In this document: piece by piece, positions 11,801-20,405 of the stretch
Numbering within the stretch: position 1 is the stretch's first letter
How the letters are laid out: the number at the start of each line of letters is the position of its first letter
Source: Owenia fusiformis
Lineage: Eukaryota; Annelida; Polychaeta; Sabellida; Oweniidae
Direction: 5' to 3'
Length of the DNA stretch: 64,000 nucleotides
NCBI GenBank assembly: GCA_903813345.2
Contig: CAIIXF020000002.1
Coordinates: 28,155,223 to 28,219,222, forward strand
Notes under the pieces: generated by a model
What the model saw: the letters and a program-made list of their open reading frames with translations, nothing else
What the model was told of the DNA's origin: nothing
The model's database searches: none
Translations under genes and position numbers: made by a program

Positions 11801-14800
11801 AGCTTTAATTATAAACTGGAAAATAAATAAATTTAAATTAATCAACTCCTCCAGTAGAGAAAATGAAAAGAACATCGTTGCAACTTACAGTGTTAAATAA
11901 GTTGTATTATGAATAAAGTACGTTATAATTAAACATGTTAAATGTGTGACGTTTTAGCTATTTATTGTTGGAAAACGGCGTCGTATTTCAAAAACGACCT
12001 TACTTGTAACTTGTCAGGAAGAAAAGTTATTAAATGTGGTGTAAATAAAATATGTTAATATAAACGTATTAGTCGTGTTCTTTCATTTCCAACCCTGAGC
12101 TAACGATTTAAAAGAATATTAAAGGCAAAAATTACATTTGTATAACGCCAATTTCGCCATTTTTGCACTTTTTTCAGATCGGTTACATGTAAAGTATAGG
12201 AATTTTTGCCAAAAAACTGTTTTTTCTGGGGGAAGAAAATATTTTCATAGTTGATCGTCAATTTTTTGCACAGTTGACCTTTGTTAGTATCTTCACCATT
12301 TCTAACCCTGAGCTAATGGATCAATTTAACATTTTTTTAATTATTTGATATTCAATTTTGTCCTATATGGACATCCCATTAGAATTCTGCAATGATGCAT
12401 GCGTGACGTCACATTATGTTAATTAGCAAATGACGTCAAAATCTCGATATGTGTCGGCCGAGGATAGCTGTTCTTTTTTCGAGGTCTCCTCTGCCGAAGG
12501 CAGCGCAAAGTAGGAGCGTAGCGACTACTTTGCGGGAGACCTCGTTTCGAGGTCTCCTCTGCCGAAGGCAGCGCAAAGTAGGAGCGTAGCGACTACTTTG
12601 CGGGAGACCTCGAACCATTGATCACGTTTGCTCCTGTAATTATTCACTTCTTCACCTCTTTAAAATGTGATTTCAATCAGTAGATCAAATTTTCGGACTT
12701 TGACCTCAAATTCAAATATTAATATTATAAGAAAAAATACTGACTCATTATTATATTTTTAAAAGTCTTTCAAATAAAGTGAAATGAAGCCAAAATCAGC
12801 TAAAATTGTGCAATGTCGTAAAATGGCGTTACTGGAATATGATGCAATCACCTGTGACGTCATACACGTATTGCCACATCAACAACTAAACAAACAATTA
12901 ATATAGACTTCACTGATTGGTTTAAAGATTCTTCGCATCATTTGTGACGTCATAAACATGTTACCAAACCAACAACTAAACAAATAACAAATAGGCATAT
13001 AGGTTCGTTCAGTGCCACGCTCTTGAATCAGTTATAAACAGGATAATCAACAGATATATGATAGGGTCAGTAATTTTTTTGACTTGGAGACCTCGATTCG
13101 AGGAGTTTTCTGCATTTTCTTGTTTACTCCCTCCGTAACTACTGTAACTATTTATTAACTATGGCTGACTTCAAGTTTGCAGTCGGTGAACTAGTCTTAT
13201 TTAACGGGGAGTAAAATAGAACAGCCCAAACAAATTCTAAAATTTTTCCGGCCGACTTCAGAATCTTGACAGCATGCGTATTCTTCCTTCATGCCCGTTC
13301 CACAGACACGGCTTTTACTAATTTTTATGTTTGAATCGGAATAAATAATGATAGGCCATTCAATATGGTGAAATTCAGCACTCGTTGGACAGAATGTTAG
13401 TACAAATGCACTCACCTTCGGTTCGTGCTTTGTACAACATTCTGTCCAACTAGTGCTGAATTTTACCATATTGAATGGCCTATCATTATTTATTCCTTAA
13501 TTAGAGAATTAGATCCATCGAGCAAAAAAACAAAATAAATTGTTTCAATTTTAGAATTTTTGGCTCGTATTATTCCTTGTCATGTCTATTGTCTAAAAAT
13601 CCCCAAAGTGCAAATTTTATTCCAGGAAAACTAAGGATTTTACAATTATGTATTATTTCTATTTTCATTTTACTTTTTTGTTATTTGGGAGAATTTAAAA
13701 CACCTTTCTCTTTTTTTGTACTTTAAATCCTTATTACTTATTTATTTACTTATTCATAACGTATTGCGGATGTTTTGAGCGACATTGTGTTTGAAATTAT
13801 AATGAATGGATTGTTTGGCCAATTGTACATGTTGGTTGCAATTTTGTAACCCCCTATAGGTCTGATTGATTTTTTATACAAGTCTACTTAAAGTCATCAA
13901 ATACCGGTATTCATTTTATATTTGCTTGAAATAGAAATTGACAACGTTATTTGTTTTAGTTACGACATCCAAATTGTTTTGACGTTGACTTTAACCGGCC
14001 ATGGGCAGATTATCGTGATGGTTTTGGGGACATGAGCATTGTACCTGGCAATAATACGGCTGACTGCACGTACTGGATAGGTATTACTACTATATTATAC
14101 ACTTAGATCGGATTTGAAATATAATTGTAATAAAAATTTTGGTACATAGAAATCCATTTTAAAACAATGTTCAAAAAATAATTTCTCAAATCACATACAG
14201 ACAGTCGGATACTCGCATGTATTCTGGTGCGTAGTCATGTAGTCCTATTTCTAAAAAAATTCCAGTTGGCTTGTGACAAAAGGACACATGTTTGTAAAAA
14301 GCACATGGAATGTGTCTATGACGAAAGGACATCATACAGCCACCTTAATCACTTCAACATCTTATTTTAATCGCTTGAATTTTAAAACTATTTAACAACA
14401 CACAAAAAGCTCACGGTACGACTACAATTAACCATTACACCTTCAATTTCGTATTCCGTTCATTCTATACGCCCAAGTGTTCTTCTTTTTAAGGTTTGGA
14501 AAAGATGTACTATTTAACTAACCAAGCTTCAATTACCCAAAATAATGTGAAAACGAGGCTTCAAATGGTGTTCCAGAATCAAGCGCAGCTAGATGGGGGA
14601 TCACCAGGGTGGCCTAGATATATTTCTTTCTTCGATAATTTCAAAGTTGAAAGCGAGGTATTACTTTTGATTTTCATTACTTTTAATTAGCATGTGACGT
14701 GATATTAAAGAGTTACCTTGAACGGGTTTTCTGGAAGAAAACTTATGCTTGAAGAGTAGTAATAGTTCGAGTCTTTCATACCCCTGGTCCTAAAGGACCT

Positions 14801-16289
14801 CCCTAACGTTTCTCGAATGTTCAGACGATTTCCTAACATTTTCGTGACGTCATCCTAACGTTGGATGGTTAACCACCGCCTATACCTCCTATAGGAGCAT
14901 CAACTTTGACCTCGGACGATTTCCGAACGTTTTAGGGACCAGAGTTGACTTCCGTGAATGACTGATGATCTGATTGGTCCAGGGGTAGGAAAAACTCGGA
15001 ATTGTTACTACTTTGAAAATTTCAATTGTACACAACGGCAAAGATGAACACCATCTGACAAACATAACAACTACTCATTCAGACAGAAATATGACGGTAG
15101 TGGTCTGTCTATTTACAGGGTGCCCCAAAAACTGTACCGAGGGTAGCACAAAATAAATAGTGCATGTGATGAAGCAAATATTCTTGAAATATAATCACCT
15201 AACAGACAAATTTAATTATCATAAACATCTACAAGTTTCACCAGACGACTCTTCAGTGTAGAGAAAAGTTTTAGTACCACCATCCATACCGTATATCAAT
15301 CTTGTATCACCAAATTGTATTCATTTCTGAATCGATCAAGACGAATGTTATTTAGAGCATGTCATCTCATATGTCAGGAAGTAATTTACTATGATTTTAG
15401 TGGCCATTAAACATGAATTTTTCTCGAAGAATGAAAAAAGAGTTATTCTTGTCTCATTTGGGTACATTTTGGGGACACCCTGTATATCTCTCTGTATGAT
15501 ATAAATAGACGACCAGTGCTGCCATCTTTCTGTCTTGAAAATCAAGGACTGCGAGTCTCATACTGCACCGTTTTTCTTCAAACTAGTTTCATTCAAAGCA
15601 AAACAAATTTTTCTGTTGGTACATTGCTTTATTGTAAAGAGTTTTAGCAGTGTTTTGGTCCCCAGTTGTGAGAAGCCCTTGATTTTCAAACATCTGGTAG
15701 GTCAACAATTCAAATTAACGGTCGAAGTTAGTACCGCGTGAGATTAGACTCCATATCTAAAATTTATTTGAATATCAAGTTGCCGTGGGATATCAAGGTG
15801 CCGTGTGAGTTGTGCATATGATCTCACCTTGAAAATATGAGCTTATGAACGCAAATGTATGGCACTTTTAGTTTCTCATTTTTGCCAATCAGATCACACA
15901 AGTGCTTATATTAGGATGTGTGTTTCTAATTTATCAGTTGCATTTCGTTAAAGGAATATCTATTCAGGGGTCATTTCGGCACATACCAGACATACGGGAG
16001 TCCAGCGGGTGGAAACTCTATACATCCGAATGGTGAACCAAATTTTGATCTCAACATGGCTTACTTTTCAACTTACGACAATGATAACGACAACGATGCC
16101 GGAAATTGTGCTGAAGACTTCAAATCTGGTTGGTGGTTCAATGCGTGCGCAGCATGTAATTGGCTTGGAATATATGCCCCCACTGCTGATGGAGTCAGAA
16201 ATTCGTCCATACCAAGCACGTGGTGGAAATATGACGTTGATACTGAGTCCATAACTTGGCAATTAATGGATGTTGTAATATTTCGATGA
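5530..16289 (+). CDS. Secreted PAN/EGF-like/fibrinogen-like domain protein
   Basis: Six-exon gene model: 5530-5862, 6733-6823, 7977-8110, 13960-14080, 14494-14657, 15954-16289. The sizes sum to 1,179 bases (392 aa plus stop), and phases agree at every junction (0,1,0,1,0). Residues about 8-27 form a signal peptide, 38-110 a PAN/apple-like domain, 112-141 a four-cysteine EGF-like piece, and about 142-392 a fibrinogen C-terminal-like (FReD) domain. FReD proteins commonly bind glycans or acetylated ligands in innate recognition or act as extracellular signals; the ligand here cannot be read from sequence. Start: a second ATG lies two codons in (5536), and either gives the same signal peptide. 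The last acceptor is the least certain point: AG at 15953 keeps the frame, whereas AG at 15937 or 15967 would shift it. Intron 3 (5.85 kb) hosts a large nested transposon. Confidence 0.85.
6104..6170 (+). pseudogene. Decayed copy of the EGF-like exon
   Basis: After an acceptor-like acatttcag, the frame reads GTGMCKNNGVYNRAN, closely matching the real exon 2 (GACKNDAVYNGTN) 630 bases downstream. The next two cysteines are missing and no matching donor follows. It looks like a duplicated exon of gene 1 that has lost function. Alternatively it is an unrelated chance match, but the acceptor and the CKN..VYN spacing are shared. Confidence 0.5.
6733..6823 (+). CDS. Gene 1 exon 2: short EGF-like module
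   Basis: 91 bases after acttttcag and before ATG|gtaatt. It carries C-x10-C-x-C-x8-C (residues in GACKNDAVYNGTNC and GDFC), the C-terminal half of an EGF pattern with four rather than six cysteines. Entered in phase 0, left in phase 1; the leftover G completes GAT (Asp) with exon 3. Confidence 0.85.
7140..7162. repeat. Poly-G tract in intron 2
   Basis: About 16 consecutive G bases (gaggggggggggggggggtcg). It is a homopolymer in non-coding sequence; the length is prone to sequencing error. Confidence 0.7.
7977..8110 (+). CDS. Gene 1 exon 3: start of the fibrinogen-like domain
   Basis: After cacatcctag; ends TTATG|gtaagt. It encodes DCSHGES through GVFTIQPE to DVHCSF, corresponding to the first disulfide loop and SGxYxIxP / VxCDM segments of fibrinogen C-terminal domains. 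Confidence 0.85.
9190..9484. repeat. Left terminal inverted repeat, hairpin-forming
   Basis: Outer arm of the TTAA element. Its first 160 bases fold back on themselves around a short loop (…gcacgaaccgaaggtgagtgc…). An open frame of about 90-100 codons crosses the arm and recurs in the right arm, but it reads through the palindrome and has no family likeness. Confidence 0.85.
9588..9850. mobile_element. MITE nested in the left arm
   Basis: Inverted repeat of about 85-base arms: cagatgtgcagctgagatga pairs with tcacatctcagctgcacatctg. The arms contain gacgtcac and the run caatttgcattgttttgag in inverted form. It interrupts the left arm between ggacagagcc and agctctcatatcg; the right arm is continuous at the matching point, so this insertion came later. 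Confidence 0.8.
9930..9979 (+). promoter_or_regulatory. Core promoter inside the transposon
   Basis: A CCAAT motif (gatccaatagcg, about 9933) is followed about 40 bases later by a TATA-like tttataag at 9972-9979 in a GC-richer patch (cgcgcgagg … tcgcgcc). Position and spacing fit a start of transcription near 10002-10008, upstream of the splice donor at 10143. Confidence 0.5.
10005..11620 (+). other. Two-exon transcription unit within the transposon
   Basis: Inferred from signals: exon 1 about 10005-10142 ending AACAAAG|gtaagtta (a strong donor); intron of 1.34 kb ending tttaattccag; exon 2 from 11479 to a polyadenylation signal AATAAA at 11615-11620. Exon 2 is open from the acceptor to TGA at 11612-11614 (44 codons, very basic), but exon 1 has a stop close to the junction in that frame. 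Translation would therefore need the ATG at 11552, giving 20 residues rich in Lys/Arg. It may be a non-coding transcript, a capsule of a cellular gene, or the remains of the element's own gene. Confidence 0.45.
12478..13121. mobile_element. Insert in the right arm bounded by cgaggtctcc/ggagacctcg
   Basis: Compared with the left arm, the right arm is interrupted between gatagctgttctttttt and tttactccctccgtaac. The insert begins cgaggtctcc and near its far end has ggagacctcg (about 13085-13095). It contains the two tandem palindromes at 12479-12613. The precise right edge is uncertain. Confidence 0.65.
12479..12613. repeat. Two tandem copies of a 65-bp palindromic unit
   Basis: Each unit opens cgaggtctcc, closes ggagacctcg and holds an inner stem gcaaagtag / ctactttgc around gagcgtagcga. 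The two units are virtually identical and separated by ttt, far better conserved than the surrounding insert, pointing to recent duplication or conversion. Confidence 0.85.
13960..14080 (+). CDS. Gene 1 exon 4: fibrinogen-like domain, second part
   Basis: After ttgttttag; ends CTGGATAG|gtatta. It encodes FDVDFNRPWADYRDGFGDM, the hallmark FxRxWxxYxxGFG stretch of fibrinogen domains, then TYWIG that precedes the LEK motif of the next exon. Phase 0 in, phase 1 out. Confidence 0.9.
14494..14657 (+). CDS. Gene 1 exon 5: fibrinogen-like domain, third part
   Basis: After tctttttaag; ends GCGAG|gtatta. It encodes GLEKMYYLTNQ (family: GLEKIHLLT) and later ISFFDNFKVESE (family: YDNFxVxxE). Phase 1 in, phase 0 out. 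Confidence 0.9.
14755..15012. mobile_element. Short inverted-repeat element (258 bp)
   Basis: The left end agtagtaatagttcgagtct, continuing to cccctggtcc, pairs with the right end ggtccaggggtagg … attgttactact; arms are about 35 bases. No coding capacity; MITE-like, in intron 5 of gene 1. Confidence 0.7.
15116..15482. mobile_element. Non-autonomous mariner with TA duplication
   Basis: The ends are cagggtgccccaaaaactg and its inverted partner gtacattttggggacaccctg, flanked by TA on both sides (15114-15115 and 15483-15484). The interior has no transposase frame. Confidence 0.85.
15954..16289 (+). CDS. Gene 1 exon 6: fibrinogen-like domain C-terminus
   Basis: It encodes YLFRGHFGTY, then FSTYDNDNDNDAGNC (the calcium-binding segment, Asp-rich as in the family), SGWWFNACAACN (family: GGWWYxxCxxxN) and ends VVIFR before TGA. 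The second-last disulfide cysteines are present. Frame continuity favours the acceptor AG at 15952-15953. Confidence 0.85.
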   Translation, partial: EYLFRGHFGTYQTYGSPAGGNSIHPNGEPNFDLNMAYFSTYDNDNDNDAGNCAEDFKSGWWFNACAACNWLGIYAPTADGVRNSSIPSTWWKYDVDTESITWQLMDVVIFR

Positions 16290-17590
16290 CATTGTCCATT
16301 CACAGCTGTTTGTCGGAGATGTATTTCCACTAAAGAAAATACAATTCCGAGACTCAATTATTTTTTTAATGTTGAATGGAATACGGTTTCTTTTCATCAC
16401 ATTCAGGGACAGGCTGTTAGTACCGACCACATACATTTGCTGCTAAAATAAAAAAGTAATGAATATGTCTATGAAAATATTTGGGCCAATTTATCCCCCA
16501 TATCTCAAATTAATGCATATCATCGTGAAGAAAAATCATTTGCGCTTCGTAAAAATATAATTTGAGCTAAATTCGACCATTGTCGTTAACATTACAGTCA
16601 GTTGAATATCACTAATACTTTTTTGGTGCTTTTGCAAAATGTCATTATCAATCATTGTCTAAGTAAATAGTGTAATAACGATAAACCAGTTGGAGTATAT
16701 TGAACTTTTTTTTAGTATTTAAAATACTGCAGAAAACAGTGATTAACATCATTCTCCTGAAAAAGCATAAAGGGCAATATTGGTACAAAACAGATGCTAT
16801 TTTGGTAGGTGCTAGGCCAGCAATGGTTAAATAACGTAAATGACTTTGTAAAGTATGACGATTAACTTTAATAGAATTAAATTAACTCATGTCTACTAAC
16901 ATTTAAATGAGCAAAAAGCACAAGGAGCAATATTTAAAGAACTTAAATACAAAGAAAACTAGGATTTTCTCTAATTTCTTAAACATGATAAACCATGAAC
17001 AAAAGTTCAACATGAATTCGAAAATTAAATGACGGCCCTTGCCCACATACCATATGTCATATGCAGTATTGAAACAGTAGCCCACTACACTACTCTGCTA
17101 TAGGCATGTACGAGATAATACCATCCAGTTACTTAACAAAAAATCAAAAACTCATTTAATGTAGGAAACCAGCTGTTTGGTACAACATGAGAGCTACTTC
17201 TTCCCTCTTCCATTCACGCTATCAATACCCTATTGTGTCTTCGTGATTAGGTGGGTTGAGTAAGCCTTGGACTGATGGGATCTACCAAAGCAAATGAGAA
17301 GATGTTGGCAGAAACAAAATTTCATACGACTGCTATACCCCCTATCAAAAATGAATGGTAATTTCACAATCTAAAATATTGTTTTTCATATAATCTCTAC
17401 ATCAGACCAAATCTTGAACTAACACTCCTCGAGTTATGAAAATATCAATCCTTGCATCTTCATATAATGTTGTTTACATTGAAAAGAAAGAACTATTGCA
17501 TCACAGATAATAAACAAAATTTTATATTTCAACAATTATCAAAACTAATTATATTCCAAATCAGAAATCTATAGTAAATGATATGGGATA
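16290..17590. other. 3' flank of gene 1
   Basis: AT-rich sequence with no gene recognised; it should include the 3' untranslated region of gene 1. Several AATAAA-like runs occur (for example aaaataaaaaag near 16446), so the polyadenylation site was not fixed. Confidence 0.35.
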
Positions 17591-18127
17591 AAATATTGGT
17601 TAACAGTGGAGAGGTTAAGCTTTGCATATATAATCGAAACTGAACCTGTACGTATCACTCGACCATATACAAATTCATGTAGCATTCTCACTCATATAAA
17701 TAGCCGTTCAAATCCAGTGTTTGTTTAGACTACACCATAGCGTGTAATGATTCTATAGTATGTCATTGATGCGGTTTTATAGCTGGTTTTCTAATACATA
17801 TTTTAAACGAGCTCGTTTCGTAAGATTTTTGGCGCTAAATCATGCATGACATACATCATCGTGTTCAGCAAGAATTCAACTGTGCATCGAAATCAAAATT
17901 GACAGCATAGTGTTCAATAGACACGAGTAAAATGGTTCCCGTTGACCCAACGTCAAATTTCAAATCTCCGGTTCTAAACCCGAAACTCTGAAGCTGAAAG
18001 AGTATCTGAAGTAGACTAAGCGCGCATAAAACTATGAGCGCTCGATACATTCCTTTGTTAATTTTTGTACTTTGCGTTCACGGTTACGTTGTGAAAAACA
18101 TCGTTAGCTTAACCTCTCCAATATTGG
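17591..18127. mobile_element. Inverted-repeat element, family A
   Basis: The left end tattggttaacagtggagag, then gttaagc, pairs with gcttaacctctccaatattgg at the right end. The right-end run gttcacggttacgttgtg … aaaacatcgttagcttaac resembles the right end of the element at 31245-31637, so they seem to be one family. Confidence 0.6.
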
Positions 18128-18201
18128 ATAAAAACAGATTCGGGACATGATCGTAGGTGGAAAACTGAATATACCAAAAACTAAATATATTATATATTTA
18201 T

Positions 18202-18691
18202 TAGACTCCAGATTGAAAATCTGGAGTCTATTGTTTTTGCCTGTTTTCTTATTCTTTTTTCTTTCTTTCTTCCTCCTAACAGATTTTCTCTCCAACTATA
18301 ACATCTTACTTAATCCAACCTACATGGTTGACTAGGGAATGTATCTGGCTTTCTGGGAAATTAGGTCAAATTTTTATCTCGGTCAAAGGTCAAGAACTAG
18401 GCCACGTCCTACATTTTCAACATTCTGACATTTATCTTCCTACATCTTTCATCTAACTCCTTCATCTTACTTTCGTCATGTAGCTTAGAAAAAGCCCTTT
18501 CATAAGTGTGCCATCAGATCTTTCATTACTCTTACCGATTTTGAGATATGGCGTCCGAAAAGTAGGTCAGAACAGCAAAATCTCCAAATTCAACATGTGA
18601 ATTATGAAATAAGTGTAGAGTTTTCTCAGGAACCCGAATCTGCAAACCAAATTTCGATCCGACTTCCGGTTCGGAAGTTATGGCGTTTTGA
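18202..18691. repeat. Dispersed-repeat-like segment beginning with a hairpin
   Basis: It starts with an 11-base perfect stem (agactccagat tgaaa atctggagtct), a T-rich run follows, and the rest reads as repeat-type sequence (gacttccggttcggaagttatggcg is itself palindromic). It abuts the broken end of the LINE at about 18692. Confidence 0.4.
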
Positions 18692-20405
18692 TTAGAGATG
18701 TATCATCTGCAAATAAGTTAATATCTGTTTCCATTGATGCTACTATATCATTAATATAAAAAAGAAATAATTAAGGGCCTAATATAGACCCTTGAGGAAC
18801 ACCAGCTTCAAACGCCAATCTGATTCGATTCCATCAATATCTACCCATTGTTTTCTATTTGAAAGGTAACTATATTTCCATTTCAAGAGTTGGCCAGAAA
18901 TCCCATGCATTTGTAATTTGAAAATAAGACCACGGTGCCAAACTTTATCGAATGCCTTGGAGATATCTAGGAAGACAAGAAGAATTTATTTTTGATCATC
19001 TAAACTATTATAGATTTTGTTCACTAAGTTCACTAACTGATTCACAGCTGAGTCAAGTGGTTTGAAACCAGAGCTTTTGAGAGTTGGTATGTTGTTTATT
19101 AAACAAAATCTATAAATAACATTAAAAACGAGACGCTCAAAAACTTTGGAAATGCAAGAAAGAAATTAAATTGGCCTGTAAGTTCCCTTGATTTGTCTAT
19201 CATCTTTTTTGAAAATCGGCGAAACATTTGCTTCTTTCAAGGTTGAAGGAAATAAACCTGTTAAAAGAGAATGGTTGAAAATACCGCATAAGGATGGTGC
19301 AAGTCCTAATGCACATTCTTTTAAAAGTTTATTTGAGACATTATCTGGACCATTTGATTTAGATATATTGAGAGAAGAAAGGACTTTAAATACTTCATGC
19401 TCTTCAAATTGAATTAGATCAAGTCTTGCATTAGTAATATATGTCAAGTTTGGAAGAGGCGAATCATTTTGATTAAGTGGTAAGATAGTTTGGTCGGCGA
19501 AGTAGTTATTCAAAACGTTTGCCTTACATCATCATTTTCAATGAGAGGAGGTATACCTCTTGAAATTTTTGAGCCATACAAATTTTTCAAGATAGTAAAG
19601 TATAATTTAAGTGAGGTTTGATTGTCGGATAATTTTGTTTTGAGTGAATTAGTATGGTCATTTTTTGCTTGGATGATTGCAAGTTTAACTTCGGTTCGTT
19701 TTCTACAAAATTTCTCATGATCATTTAAATTGTTAGATATTTTGAATTTATAATGAAGAGAATTCCTCTGTTTAATGAGACTTTTTATTTGTTTAGTCAT
19801 CCAAGGTTTGTCTCTGTTTGAAACTGTAATGATATTTCTGTGTACATACAAATTCACACAGGACCAAAATAGCAGGTACCAATCTCGAAGAATGTCATCT
19901 ATGTTAATGTTGTTAAAATAAATTACCTCCCATGGTAAGGAGAGAAGATGGTCGACTAAAAGCACAAAGTTTGTGTTTTTGTAGTCAAATATTGTTCGTT
20001 TATATGTAAGTTTTGCTTCACGCTTAAAATTGAGTGTGCCAAAAATGAAGCAGTGGTCAAGATTTGCATGTGGTTCACATACCCCTGAATTCAAAATAAA
20101 AGCTGGGGAATCTGTTATTATAAGATCAAGAATAGAGTTACCTCGAGTCGGTGTTTGGATCATTTGATAAAGATTGAAATGAGAAAGTAAGTTTGTTGCT
20201 TAATTCGCTTTGATTATGTTGGGAGTCCCATGAAGTGCAAGAGTCATTAACATCATCTAGTAAGACAAGAGAATCTGGTTTCAGATTCACTACTTCATTC
20301 AGATTTTCAGATAAAAGATCAATAAAATGGCCAGCCTCAGTTTGGTTCATTCCTGGAGAACGATAGCAAGTAAACTTGATTTGTGGGTATTCCAGTGGGT
20401 TGATG
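18692..20405 (-). pseudogene. Degraded non-LTR retrotransposon (CR1/Jockey-like), truncated at both ends
   Basis: Read on the minus strand from 20405, the pieces are: the later part of an endonuclease domain (FTCYRSPG, then LDDVNDSCTSWDS, then NSILDLIITDSP); a linker; and reverse transcriptase blocks (SKSNGPDNVSNKLLKECA, ANVSPIFKKDD, TYRPI, LVFLDISKAFDKVWHRGL, SNRKQWV, and finally LFADDTS). Frameshifts and stops break it into at least four frames (20350-20138, 20163-19510, 19513-19166, then about 19165-18692). The 5' end of the endonuclease and everything after the catalytic ADD motif are missing. Confidence 0.85.

Larger units (their letters stand above)
9190..13496. mobile_element. 4.3-kb TTAA-flanked transposon with very long hairpin-bearing inverted repeats
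   Basis: The element starts ggaataaataatgataggcc and ends with the exact reverse complement, flanked by TTAA on both sides (9186-9189 and 13497-13500). The outer 295 bases (9190-9484 and 13202-13496) are near-identical inverted copies. Each arm is also an internal palindrome (9190-9255 pairs with 9284-9349). The inverted similarity continues through tagttacggagggagtaaa, aagaacagctatcc and atatcgagattttgacg, showing original arms of about 400 bases later split by nested inserts. TTAA duplication is known for piggyBac and Kolobok superfamilies; no transposase is present, so it is non-autonomous. It lies in intron 3 of gene 1. Confidence 0.88.
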
